Numbered from the stretch's first letter, positions 39,061 through 51,300 are shown. The stretch: DNA of 64,000 bases from Marchantia polymorpha subsp. ruderalis (GCA_037833965.1 AP031352.1:19448501-19512500), one strand, 5' to 3'. Notes: generated by a model from the sequence alone, not told the origin. Numbers and translations are program-made.

Positions 39061-42055
39061 CTACCACCGTACAGTGACCCACTGCAGCCACTGTTTGACT
39101 GCATAGTTGACGAGGTGCTCTGCTACATCCACCTGCACACAATATGCACACCCGTGAGATATAAAGCAGACGTGACTCGAGGATGAACTTGTGGCGGCCA
39201 TACATGCCTGAAATTCGACAGAAATCATAACATGAGTTCCAGATGATGAGTTCCAGACCATGTAAACTACAAAGCCATTATGGAACGAAGTACCAATCGT
39301 AGTGATGAGAAACGGAGGAAATTTGCCAGGATGACAACGCGTGATCTTCCGGTACAGCTAGATACTGTAATACCATAAACATCACATTTGACATTCACGA
39401 CCAGGTTGTGGAAAACAGCAAGTTCGAAAACGGGCCTGGCGTAATACCTGTGTCCATGTTGCAGTATAGTTGTCGAGAGAGAGCCGCCAACTCAAACCTC
39501 CGAGATTGACCGGTTTTTCTTGTTCAGCAGCCTCATCGCTATCACTTCCCGTATCATCATCGTCGCTGAGCTGAGCTCGCTTTCTGGACCTCCGTCTCGG
39601 CTTTCGCCTTTTCCTCTTCTCACTTCTCTTCCTCTCCTTGCTCGTGCTGATCAACTCGTAAATTTCAGCAGAAGCAGGCTTGGTACGAAGAAAGCCGGTG
39701 CCGACCTCCGTCATAAGCCTTTCGAGAGATTCTGCCGAGGTGCTTCCTTGACTCAATAGATGGAAGAGCAGCCATGCCTCCATACTAAGCCATTTGACAG
39801 CCTCCCATTTCTCCGCTTGAAGGCATTCTGGTCTCAATCTCCAATGATCCTTCTCAAAAGAAGCTCTCTCCGACAGCAAGCACCTCAATGCTCTTGCGTC
39901 TTCCGCGTGTTCCTCGTCCAGCACTAGTTTCAACATCTCTCGCCCACGACTCGCACAGGCGTTGCTGAAAGAAGCATCGTACAGGTTCTTCCATTCCATA
40001 CCGGTGGCAAAAACCATCTCAAGCCAAGGCGTGTCCTTGGAGCTATTGCGTACAGTGTAATCCTGGTTGATACTTTTGTTTCTGGAATCTCTGCCTGATT
40101 TTCTCAGGGCGCTTCCGACGTTGGAAATAAACTCAAGCAGAGTCTTGTCACTCATCAAGTGAAGAGTTCGCTGGCAAAGTACAGAGAAGGACTCATTGCT
40201 CAGAAACTCTTCGATAAGTAACCACAAGTCATGCCGCTTATCGCCCATCAGTCTTTCAAGTAGCTCGTTATGGAAAAATTCATAATCTAAGGAAAGGAAA
40301 TCACCTTCTTCCAGTGAGTCTCTCAGTTCTTCTGAGAACCAAAAGGATGGAACATGCTCAAGAAAGTTATCGACAGTCCTGAGGACATCGAGTTCAGAGA
40401 AATAATGTGGTTTGGATGCAACTGTCGCGGGAGCTTGTGAGTGCTTGCCCTTCCACTCTAGCTCGTGCCAGTAATCCTCACGATGCAAGAAAGCATATCG
40501 AGAAAGTGCCCTGGCTCCCAACCGGTGATCCGTCTCTCCAGGTCCAGCAAAATTTTGAAACCATCCCAAAATCCTCTTTGGATGTCCTGTCAAATATAGA
40601 GGACTCATTTCATCAGGTAATTTCCTGTTTGGAACGACGTTTTTTCAATGGCAGAGTGGCTTAGCGTGTACGTATGTGATGTTCTTTGTTGAGTTAAGTC
40701 CTGCTTGTAATTTCTTCGCTAAGCCCTAAAACCCTCCCTTCCCTTAGTTACAGAGCATGGTAAAGAAAATGTACCGGAGAAAAACTGGCGAAGAAGTTTA
40801 TCGTCAGTTGCCAGTAGTCGCCCAACTTGCTTCGGGTAGCTGTCGCATAGCATTCTCACGATCTGCTTCAGAAGAAGTTCCGCATTGTGATCACTCTGTC
40901 GAGATGAATCCACCCTTCAAACACAAAGAAATGTTTCAGGAACAAAAGTCAGAACATTCTGATTTCAAGTACTTAACCAACGAGGGCAAGTTTATCTCCA
41001 GTATTTCGAAACATGCAAATTGAAAGCACTGACATGACTCGATACCATCCGTGACTGCCAACAATATACGCGTTCCTGTCTGTAATACGTACGGGTTTTA
41101 GGGTCGTCAGCTTACAGACAAATACACCTTTGATATTTGCTCTAATCCACTAATTCACTAATATTGTACTGCAACTGTCCAGTGCGCGCAAATATGGAAC
41201 TCTGGTACAAACTCTGAGCTCTCTCTTGCGATAAGTACAAAGCCAATGCAGACGCACAGCTCAAGATTGTACAGAAAGAGAGAAGTTACAACGAAAAAAC
41301 CACGCATGCGCAGATTGTAGCAAAACTTACAAGAAAACGTGAGTGAGTACTCAGCGCCTTGCCTTTTTGCCTGGAAGCTGTGGGTCAAAGCAGCTTCCCT
41401 GAGGAAACTCATAAACACAGATGCCTGAACACGGTGCGGAACAACAAGTTCTGCAACAGCGGAACATAACCAGACGCGAGCTTCTGATCCGACCACCCGT
41501 CTCAACACATCCTCGAGCTTATCGAGCCAACGGAAGAGTTCCTCTGAGAAGGCATCACTCTTCTCATCCGGAGACTCGACAATGGGTGGTGCCAGGCATA
41601 AACTCGGCGTCAATTTCGAGCTCGACTCCTCCAAACTATCCATATTGGACAGTAAATGCGTCAAATTGAAGTGAAGCGAATGATCATCGTCCAGCCTTTC
41701 GAATGCCACTTCAAACCTGGTGGCACAAAACTCTCGAACCAAACCTTGTCCGCCATGCTGTCGTGCCCCAGTCCCGACTGAAACCACGCCAAACAATCAT
41801 GACAATCAGACTGCGGGAAAACTCGACAATCCTAAACGCTTCGGCGGCTACACTGCAATTCGCCTCAGAGATTCTCACGGTGACAAGTCTTGCCCTGCAA
41901 CGTGAGCTCCATCAAAGCTCCCTTAAACCTCTCCACCAAAGTTCTGGAAAAAAATAAAATTCGTGGAAGTGGAGCAAGAAAGAGCCGAAGGTAATGAATG
42001 ATCGAAAAGCAGAATTCATGAACAGAGCGAAGGAAGATGACCTTCGAGCATCCAT
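39061..42055 (-). CDS. Conserved-looking plant protein of unknown function, six exons
   Basis: Proposed exons: 42055-42042, 41943-41879, 41777-41351, 40914-40775, 40586-39448, 39132-39061, about 618 residues, ending VTVRW. All phases join. Features suggest a soluble helical protein: WLDKLEDVLRRV near the N-terminus and LLLKQIVRML, then HPKRILGWFQNFAG and ELEWKGKHSQAP. A strongly basic run (about 532-553, KRSEKRKRRKPRRRSRKR) is followed by an acidic DDDDTGSDSDE run, which points to a nuclear localisation signal. There is no transmembrane segment or catalytic motif that I recognise. From memory, angiosperms encode an uncharacterised protein with a similar ELEWKGKHGQSP block and a basic/acidic C-terminus, but I cannot name it. 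The third junction is uncertain. A stronger GTAAGT donor exists at 41330, but it breaks the frame with the next exon, so I used the weaker GTACTC donor. A microexon is the alternative. Confidence 0.8.
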
Positions 42056-42955
42056 CGAGTCTCCAACTGCGCCCTCCGCGTCCTCGTCCTGCCTCTGGCG
42101 CTCGAACGCTCGAACGTGACCAACGTCCCCGCTCAGCGCTAGGTTACGGCGTGAGTTGGAACTGGCTACTTATTAATCGATCAATTCATTGAATGTGACT
42201 GATATATAATCAAATAAAAAAGAATGTATTTTATTTTATTTCCAATATTGTCTATTTCATTTTCATACCCAAATTTTTTTATTCAAAATTTGAACATATT
42301 TTTCTGTTACTAATTGAACGAAATGAATTTTGATTTATAATGGATGAATCACACATCACATAGCGTTAGATTATGAAATTATATATTCATGAAATAAATA
42401 ATATTAGGAAAAAGTATACCAAACAGACGGAAAATAATTATCTAAAAAACGATATGTTAGTTATATATAACACCTGTGAATTCGTTTTACAACAAGTAGA
42501 TATTACTTGAGATGGAATCCTTCAACCTTATTGCAATCTTAGAATGTATTGTAGCAGAATTTTATTTTTTATCAACCATCTAAATCAATAATTATTCTTT
42601 TTCTAACCTCATCAAAATATTTTTGAATTTATTTTGATTTTTTGAACAAAATTGGGAGAAAATCATACTATTAGATATTTTCAAGAGTTAATTATTTGAT
42701 GTTACCCATCAGAACCTAAATTGCTTGATGGAACCATCAAGTTTTGTTTCACTTGATGAGAACCCAACGACATCACAACGTAGGCAAGTTCTAAAATATG
42801 TTTTTGTACACATATGAATTGAGCTTTAGTGGATCTTTGCAATCTCAATTTGCTACTCACTAAGTCTTACAATCATTATCTATTTCGTGGTAACTTCATT
42901 TGAACTAGATATGTTGGATGTTTGTAGAATCAAGTATACTTCCAACCTTTAACAT
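42056..42955. other. Gene leader then AT-rich spacer
   Basis: The first 120 bases or so are GC-rich and probably hold the promoter and 5' untranslated region of the minus-strand gene ending at 42055. From about 42170 the DNA is very AT-rich with no open frames or repeats that I could define. Confidence 0.55.
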
Positions 42956-43331
42956 CTAACAATTGATCTTTGGCAACCAGACATTTGAATACACACAAGC
43001 TTCTCTCATCAAGCACCTTGCGTTCCATAGCAATAGCTGCTTTTGCATATATTTCGTATCATTCAATGCCATGAAATGCATTTTTTACTCGTATGCTCAT
43101 CTCTCTTGCCAATATTTTTTGTCTCAAATTCTTGCCAAAAATCAGTTGCTTTTGTAGCCCTTGTAGTTTGGTAATTTCCTCATCCAATCTCCATTTTCCT
43201 GTATTCTCAACATGAGAGAAGTCTGAGTGAGAAGCAACGTTGACAAGGTCAAAGAACGGAAGAGTTGTGACTTTGGCATGGGCTTTGGACATCCCAGCTG
43301 TGACCATGACTACCCCATCTGTCTTTGTCAT
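42956..43331 (-). pseudogene. Broken coding remnant in AT-rich DNA
   Basis: A 90-codon frame (43331-43059) ends in TGA after AFHGIE. The same frame then reads on with protein-like sequence (YEIYAKAAIAMERKVLDERS) to about 42956. The translation is rich in Lys, Glu and Leu, with RLDEEITKLQGLQKQLIFGK suggesting a coiled coil. Its composition stands out from AT-rich flanks on both sides. I recognise no family. It looks like a retrocopy or gene fragment with one premature stop, but an intron over the stop cannot be excluded. Confidence 0.4.
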
Positions 43332-44454
43332 TTCCGACCTCGCAAGAAATTGAACTTTGTGAAAAATGCTAGTTCAATTTTTTATTTTCTTCTACCAAAT
43401 TGTAACAAAATCGTCAATTCATTTCTGTCAAAAAATGCTTGGAACTACTGGAGACGAGCCATGCTCCACGACTTCCTCCGAACTTGTCCCTTGTAAGACC
43501 ATCATTTCAACTTGACCTTGAAGAAGTCACAGCACCAATCTATACTGCCTCCAAGCTGGTAAGCCTCAATTCTTACTTACTGGCGGTGTGGAGCACACTC
43601 TACGAGAGCATTGTGTGAAGCCATTCATTCCATCTCTCTCGTCCGCGATTGACTTTTGCTCTCGTCTGAATACATTACCCGTTTACTGACAGAGTTCCAC
43701 TACATGCACCGTCTATTGATATTAGGACATGCATGATGTGTACCGACTGCAAGATCCCATGGAGTAAAACGAAACTTAAAGTGTTCCAATAAGCAATTTA
43801 AGTTCTGATGGGATACCATCAACTAAATGACTCATATTTGTAATTATTTTATGTTTAGATATTTTAATATAAAAATTTTTTGCTACATTTTTTGACAAAT
43901 TGTTATATATTATATTTATAAAAAAACACATTACAAATTTCAATACATCTCACGCATTTTTTTAAAAATTGAGGAAAAAATTTTGTCATACAAAAATTTA
44001 AAGAAATAGTATACTTTTGAAATAAATTTTAATGAATATATTCTAGCAAAAAATCTAATCACTATACTTTAATTGTCAATTTTCTTCAATCTATTAATCT
44101 AATTGAGGCCAAATAGAGTTATACAAGTAAGTCTTACTGCAAAAAGCTATTGAGTTAAAAACATCTAAATCCTTTGCAATAATTTCAAAATTAAAATCTT
44201 GGCAATCCGAGACTTGCTATATTAAAGTTTTAAATTGCACATATTATGACATATATATGGAATGATGTTTTGTAAACAATTTATGAATTTTGTCATAAAA
44301 GTTCCCGTGAAATTTTTCCAAAATTTTAAAAAGTAAATTGATTCTTATCACACTATTGATCAATCTTTGAACAGAAATTTCAGTTTTCCTATACAGTATA
44401 TGTATGCTTAGGACATACTAATGCTCTTGAACAAGCTTACATACATGCTATGTA
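43332..44454. other. AT-rich intergenic DNA
   Basis: Short frames to about 43.6 kb and then strongly AT-rich sequence to about 44.45 kb. Nothing recognisable. Confidence 0.6.
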
Positions 44455-44518
44455 AGAGAAACAATGGCAACTATTAGGGTTTAGTTTAACTCTATAGAAG
44501 AGAAACAATGGCAACTAT
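44455..44518. repeat. 20-bp direct repeat, 44-base period
   Basis: AGAGAAACAATGGCAACTAT occurs at 44455-44474 and again at 44499-44518. This is a small local duplication with no gene association that I can see. Confidence 0.8.
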
Positions 44519-44713
44519 AAGCTATAGAATTAGGATTCTTGCTATAACACGACGTGTAAGGAACCGGCAATTAATGCCAAGGAGATCAACCACATGTCTA
44601 GACTGATGGCTGAATGTGCTTCAAGTTTTGTGTCTTGGATGCTCGAATTGAGGACCAACAAATGGTCTCATCGCCACATTGATAATCGACTCGGTTAGTT
44701 GCACAAACTTGTA

Positions 44714-44743
44714 CTGACACCTGGCAGTACTGCCAGGTGTCAG
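44714..44743. repeat. Perfect 30-bp palindrome
   Basis: The sequence is its own reverse complement over all 30 bases, with no spacer. The left half is CTGACACCTGGCAGT. Such a site could form a cruciform or bind a dimeric protein, or be the remains of two abutting transposon ends. Confidence 0.95.
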
Positions 44744-44886
44744 GGATCTCAGTTTCTTTCTCCTCTTTCTTTCTTCAGGCTGCCCCGAGTCAGCCGGATT
44801 TTATCTCAGTTTTGTGAACGGGGAGACGGTGCACTTTGCGGGAGAGTCAGCGGACCCTACATTCCGGCAACCATGTAGAAGCCCTC

Positions 44887-45075
44887 AAGTTCTCCAAGTT
44901 CCAAGGAAAGAGTTGAGAAATCTAGATCCCGAAGTCATTCTCGCCGGTTTATGCAAGATGTGCTCCTAGAGGACTTACCAAACTCTTGTGTTTCCTCCCC
45001 TAACAACTCCCTCACTCCTGCTGGTTCTTGAACGATCAAAGTGCCTCAACTCTTTCCTTGGATCGTGGAGAACTT
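44887..45075. repeat. 31-bp imperfect inverted repeat
   Basis: The arm at 44887-44917 and the complement of 45045-45075 match at about 28 of 31 positions. Both begin AAGTTCTCCA and end CCAAGGAAAGAGTTGAG. The spacer is 127 bases. It may be a small non-autonomous transposon, but no target-site duplication was identified. Confidence 0.7.
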
Positions 45076-46079
45076 GGATATTGACCATGAGAAAGACTTA
45101 GAGATCTAAATCCTTCAACTCTTCCCCTGAGACGTGACCTCCTTCGAGACAGAGTACAAGAACCTAAGCATTCGGTTCTTTCCCTTGGTGAAGACGGCTG
45201 ATCCATAACGAGAAAATTCGCTTATGAGGGTGACAAAACAAGAGAATAGCTGTGTCACAAAATAGTCCAAAAGGTCTCAATTCCTTGCACTCTAAAAGAC
45301 TGCGATGTGAACAAAGCACCCGTGAAATCTACAATACCGAGGACAGAAGCAAGGGAGTTGCCGGGCAAAGCCCTTGCTTTTCAAAAGTGCGTCTCTGGCT
45401 GGCAAAGATGCACTTCTGGAAGAACTAGCAAATGGGCTCTGAATCTTTTTAGGAGAGAATTGCAAAGTAGTAAGTACAAGAAAGAAGGCATGCAAGAACT
45501 ACATATGCGGCCGAGAGGAAATAGAAGAAGCTCAAGATGCTTAGCCGCTGACCAAATCGACGACCAGAAGTTAGCTTGTGGAAGCTGTGATGAAGACAAC
45601 GCCTTTCGTTCAATTCTTGTCCCTACAAAGGATTACATCGGTTTAAGCTCTGCATGAAGATTTCTTTTACAAGCTCTCAGCTCGTCGCACAGATCACATT
45701 GTTTCATTGAACGGAAGAGGAGGTATTTAACTCGTTACCCGATTGTTGAGAGATTGATCGGCTTCTCAACTGTCAGTATCACAGAATTTGATTGTGTTGC
45801 TGGTGTTTCTTCCGGCGGGTTGACATTTAGCGCCAAGACTCGATACACAGATCGAAAGTCGTGCCGGTGGTGATGTGGTTTGGAAAAATATTCTTTTTGC
45901 AATCAATTTTGAATTTGAAGATGAAATATGTACAAGTAACCCCAAGGAGCAAGATGACAACCATGAACACTAGCGGTGCTAAGTTCAACATTGGCATGTA
46001 TGATGAAATTTCTGATTATATTTAATGAGATTGTCAGGTAAAATGCATGCATTAAGCTTACATTAAGCACTTGCGCGTT
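45076..46079. other. No recognised gene
   Basis: A plus-strand frame of 116 codons at 45307-45657 is the longest and has no domain. The rest is short overlapping frames. Confidence 0.45.
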
Positions 46080-46275
46080 GCTTACGCCAAAGACTGATTT
46101 GACGTTAGAGAGATGGACGAGATTCCTGTGAACATATTCGTATTACATCTCCAGCGTCATGTCGTGAAGCAGTTGGATATTGCATAAGCCAAAGACTAAT
46201 TTGACGATGAAAAGATGCATGGGATAGCCAGAAACACAGTTGTCTTGTATCCGAGCATCATGTCATCAAGCAGTC
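46080..46275. repeat. Degenerate tandem duplication, about 102-bp unit
   Basis: Two copies start at 46080 (GCTTACGCCAAAGACTGATT) and 46182 (GCATAAGCCAAAGACTAATT). Both end in a CATGTC(G/A)T(G/C)AAGCAGT stretch at about 46171 and 46275. The ends of the unit are much better conserved than its middle. Confidence 0.75.
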
Positions 46276-48173
46276 ACTTTCTTAGATGAACTTAGACTAA
46301 AGTGCGATAAGAAAGAGTTATCAAATCGGCTCTACACATCCTATAATGCACAGAGTGTTGATGAGAAAAGAATATACGATGGTACGAGTAGGCAGTTGGT
46401 ACATGCCCGTAATCTGTTCTTGTTGAAATTAAATGATGAAATTCACGTTTTCAGGATACAACGCTACACCATACCTCGTGCACAGTCTATGTGCACTTCA
46501 AACAAACCTGCCATGCACAATAACTAAGCTTTCTCTTGATTTATCGAATGCAAGTGAATCCAAATAGTCTCTCAGGAGTGATATCAATTTGTTTGAGAAC
46601 AGATCGTACGACAAACTGCAGAACTCTGGTGTCCGGTCCTCTCAGTAGTTGCATGTGACCCTTCTTAGATACACGCGCTAAAATTTAATGGCTGGAGAGA
46701 TAAGGAAATTCCCAATGAAAGAGCAACTTCGAGATACTGAGAACGACGTCGGCTGTCGGGCGTTTGCTTATGGCCTCTAATGTGTATGAGAACGGGTTCG
46801 TTGATTTGTCATCTCACAAACACGGCTTTCGCTCCCACCAACTCTGACGGCGCGTATTCTGCAACAATGACAGCTGCTGGGAAGGATGAAATGGGCGTTT
46901 CTGCTGCAAGGCACTTCGCGGTTTCGAGAGAACCATGCACGGTCAATGGTGCCATAAGCTTTGCATTGCGTCACATACAGCCAACAACTTGATTTGCGTG
47001 TGTGTTTCAACACACACGCCATAAATGTCCTCTGAAAACCTCCACGACACTGAGCAGCGAGGCAGATCAACCACGGACAGGGCATAGAAGTATTGTAGAG
47101 ATATTCCGTTGTTTTCGTTCATTTCGACTGCTTCTCTCCGCTCAACTTCTCATGGTATGTCGTGCTCTAAGGTGGACAGTTTACAACAGAGTCGTCTATT
47201 CTGCGTGCGAGAGGTGCAGCTGCGCCAGATCCTCAATCACGCCTGAGTGTGACTGGCCCTATGCCCTACACGATACGTACCCTGAACTGAAATTGGCTCT
47301 ACGATTCACCATCACGTAGTAGGTCAAACTCAGCCCTCAACCTGACAATTTTGAACAAGCCATATTCGCACGGACCGAAGCACGAACTCATCATCAGTTT
47401 TCAAGAGAATCAAATGTATTGGATATTCAGAGGCTTTGAACGGAGGAGTAGACTTATTCCAAAACTGTATATGATTAGTCGAGCAGCAAAAGCTACAGTC
47501 GGAGCTGTTATCATAACCTTAAGTATGTCTCATCGGATTCAAAGGCACAACTGGTAGAGCTTTGGATTAAATTCTCCCATAATTTATCTCCAAGAGCGAT
47601 TATACAGGACCTCCGATAATCCACCAAAAGGGAATACCAAGGAACCACAAAATTTCAGATGCAAATACTATCCTTCCTCAGTGAAACTATCAGTTGTCCC
47701 ATAAATCTACTAGATTAAGAATAGATCTACGTCTGGCATATCAAATCAAAACTCTTCTTCACAACCCTTGCCGCTCGCTTTACCTGGATTCATGGGTTCC
47801 ATCAGCCCATCTTAACAAAGGCCAACCTTCACTGGGCCTTCGGCAGCTGCTCCAGGGTCAATTCGAATTACTAACCATGCAATCGGTATGTCCAGCACGA
47901 CATATCCGTAGAGGTGTTTCATCTAGTCGGAACACATCAAGTTTTCTGCACAACAATCCATACGAGTCCACTAGAATGTGGGAAACTCCTTGGGGCATCT
48001 GAAGAAGGGTGTTTGTTCCGTGGCTCCGAAAGTCATTTCTGAGCCAGGACTGAGAGACCAATGATGGCAATGTTAGCCCTTCAATGGACTCTCACGAGAC
48101 AAGCATACTAAAAACCTCAAATAAGTAAGCCACTACAATTTCTTCCCGGGAGAAAGAAAAGGCTTCAATATCT
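46276..48173. other. No recognised gene; probable CFAP20 3' region at right end
   Basis: Only short frames without domains. The last few hundred bases lie directly beyond the CFAP20 stop codon on the minus strand and probably include its 3' untranslated region. Confidence 0.45.
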
Positions 48174-49647
48174 TCATCTTAAATTTTGACATATATTAGC
48201 TGCTTTCAGAAGCTTTTTCTCCTGAAACACGCCCGAGTTAACAGCATCAACCCTATGAAATATAAAAACACTGTGCAAGACACACCCAGTCCTTTGGAAG
48301 GCTACACAACTTCAAACCGTACCTGTATAGGTAAGAAAAGCTTGAACTCCGGGGGTAACTCTTCCTCTGAGTACAGTCGATCCGAAAAGTAGATTCTTCG
48401 AATGCGACAGTTTGCATGCACTTGAACACGCAAGGTCTCCACATAGTTCGTGCCGTAAGCTCGTCTGGTGAAATCCGACAGATTGAATTGTATCTGGTTC
48501 CAGCCCTCATCCAATCTCATAGGCATTGTACAAATGAACGGTCTGACGCGGGTAGATGACTGCAAACGCACCAAGAATCCGACACCGTAGTCATTTCACA
48601 TTGTGAAACAAAATTGATATTGAACTTTACTTTTACATAAACCAAAGATGCAATCACCTGATAATTAGAAGCACGAAACCTTCGTCGAACATTCTTGTCG
48701 TCAAGCACCTGAACCTCAAACGTAAAGTATTTCTTGAGATTCTTTATAATCATCACCAAAAACGGAAGCTTGATTCCCAGGGTAGCACTAGGATCAGCAG
48801 GACACGTAATGAAGTTCGTGCTGACATTGGTCCCCATGATTTCCAACACACTCGACTGGATGTCTTCATCAGTAATCCTCTTTATATGTCCATTCACCAC
48901 TGCAACCAGTCAAAGTGACAAAGTGAAGCGGATAAGAAGGAGCCTATTTATGATATAATCGTGAGAGTTTAGAAATCTTAGACGCCAGTGGTTAGATTTA
49001 CCAGTGGCCCACATATGAGACGTGAAAGATGACTTGCTGCACTCAGAAGTAACTAAACAGCAACAACCAAAATAACAAAAAACGCATTTTTAAAGATCTA
49101 AGTATTACTAAAACTTCTTGATATGAAGTAGGGTCCTTGAAGCAGCTACAAACAAACATCCTTCTCACATGAACCCTTCTCCACAGATATTCCAACAACA
49201 CCCCTACTGAGAATGGGAACTTCCTGCAGCTTAAGGTTATTCTTCAGCAAAAACATCTTCTCAGGCACTGATGCATACCTTCTTTATCCCATATTTGCAG
49301 TGGCTTACTCCTGCCAAACAGTACCAACCCCACAAACAACATATTCAGACTATGGACAACTTCACAAATCACCAGAGAGGCCCAAAATCCGGGCTGGCAG
49401 ACAGCGGAGCTAAGTTTCAGAACCCTTCAAGAGTAAAAGACTGGAAGATGAAGACTGAACACATTTGTGTATGATCAAAACAGTTGTTCCAAGTCAAAGA
49501 GCTGTTCGTTTTCTTCTCAAAGGCAGCATATAAGAACTGAAACTAGAAGACTGGAAATAAATCAAAGTCTGCATCTCCTCGAAATTGTACTCACCCGATA
49601 CTGTAAAGAATGGACAAAAAGCCCGACTGAAAAGTATTCTTGAACAT
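48174..49647 (-). CDS. CFAP20: CFAP20/BUG22 cilia and flagella protein, five exons
   Basis: CFAP20 (BUG22, formerly DUF667) is a small, highly conserved protein. In ciliated cells it sits in the axonemal doublet inner junction and at basal bodies, and it is retained in land plants. Exons: 49647-49595, 49310-49279, 48899-48658, 48559-48323, 48221-48174, all GT-AG and in phase, about 203 residues. The start is firm: [18 protein letters not shown] is the family's N-terminus. It is followed by [36 protein letters not shown] and [17 protein letters not shown], then [19 protein letters not shown] and [36 protein letters not shown] comes near the end. Four exons are essentially certain. The fifth adds [15 protein letters not shown] after LPIQ, longer and unlike the short Lys/Ala tail I remember from other plants. 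Reading through the fourth donor instead would stop after VRFEVV. Confidence 0.95.
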
Positions 49648-51300
49648 TTCTCAAAAGGGCAAGCGATGCTCAGCCTTCCGAGAAAGAAGTTGGTTGTACT
49701 CAGGCCGAGCAGTCTGAACACAAAGATACACAAAAAGTGCTTGTTATTTTTTGAGTATACTTCCATCAAAGCCTTCAACTGAAGCGAAGGCAGCTAAATT
49801 GTACTTTCTCACAAAATTTAATGGATCACAATTCTCGTGGCTGGAGAAATTTTCACTGCCAACCCTACGAAAGCTGCAAGCAATTGGACAATTAACTTTT
49901 CTGCATATTAGAAAAACAAAAGAATAACTGCTTGGGTATGAAAATGCTAGGGCCGAGAAACCAAAAATCAAACCAGCTAAATAACAGTTCATTTGTTTCG
50001 GAACATATTACTCATCTCGCTTCAACTACAACCTGAATTTGTGTTCATATCAAGTCTCACTTGCGGAGTAGATCGGGCCAGAGTCTAATCTATTTCTGGT
50101 TGAAAAGAAATCCGGTGGAGAAAACAACTAAAACAGGCTCAAAGGATACCCTTTGAGTTACGGAATTTCAAATACTGAAAATGGAATCGTCAGATTCCTC
50201 TTGAAACTAAAGAGAATCCAGATTGCTTAAAGAGTAGATAACACTCTACCAAAACGGAATGAATGACAAAACGGATATGATGGATTCGCTTAAAACATAA
50301 TAAACCAAAAGGGCTGATGTTTGTTAAACGTGGATGTTTGTGTGTGTGGATGTTTCCATTCTCACGTGAATAAGGTTCTGCTGTGTCTACAAGCACAGAT
50401 TCCACACAAAATAAACCCCAAATGCGGAGTAGAAGATGTGAATTTGAGGCCAAAAAGATTCAATTACGGAACGGAGGACACACGCGTTACTGTCAGAACG
50501 TACCAGGTCTTTGAAGAGAAGGAACACGATTACGAAAAAAAGAACGAAAAGGATCTCGAATTCTGCCAGTCGAACGAACCAAAATACGGATTCCACCGCC
50601 CGTGTCAGCAACGACGGGGTAGGACCCTGCTGCGACTTTCGCATTGAGACTACTGTTGCGACCTCTCTAGCGGCCCTCGGCCCAAAATTCTCTCGCCACC
50701 CTAAACACCGCGCGGGGATCGAAACCCTGCTCCTCCAGGCGTCCAGGTCCTCAAACACAATCTCCACGGCGAAAGTGCAACGCAACGACGCTCCGAATTG
50801 CGCACTGGCAACCAATTCCGCCGAAGTGGCGAGCAGGCAGGCGGAAATTCAATCGTCCCGTCGCCGAACGCACGACGACATTCGCGCGAACAGCCCCTAA
50901 CGAGAAAACCGACTGCCGCGGGCCCGCGAAGACGAAGAAGGGCTCGAGCCCGGAGCCGCGCCAGATCTCTCGGGGTCCGGTTGGGCTCCTGGCCGGCGGC
51001 CGGACGGCGAGCCCCGCGCGTCCGGCCTCGGGTCTCCGGCCGTCCGGAGGGTCTTGGAGATGGCAACAGTTATGAGAAAGATGGGAGGTTTCGCCGGCGA
51101 CGTGGCAGCGCCGGATTCGCCCCCCGACACATCTGTCGCGGGCCGGGCTGCAAGTTCCGCACGGGTCAACTCGTGCTGACCCTCGGCTCCCTTCGTATCT
51201 CCCTTCTCCCCGTCGCGGGTTGAATCCTTCCCCCGTCATTTGGCAGCGCGTCGTGTTTCGTCTGTCGTGCAGTTAGCGGGTACCTTTTCTGACATCTTCT
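49648..51300. promoter_or_regulatory. CFAP20 upstream region with GC-rich block
   Basis: The 5' side of CFAP20 is AT-rich to about 50.6 kb and then very GC-rich from about 50.64 to 51.25 kb. Long open frames occur on both strands in the GC-rich block, for example minus 50751-51239 and plus 50798-51223, and they are mutually antisense and low in complexity. I read the block as a promoter or leader exon, with a leader intron possible before the ATG. It could instead be the first exon of an unrecognised gene. No TATA box was identified. Confidence 0.35.

Noticed and set aside
50751..51239. 162-codon minus-strand frame upstream of CFAP20
   Set aside because: Gly/Arg-rich and mirrored by a plus-strand frame of similar length. 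More likely a GC-rich leader or promoter.
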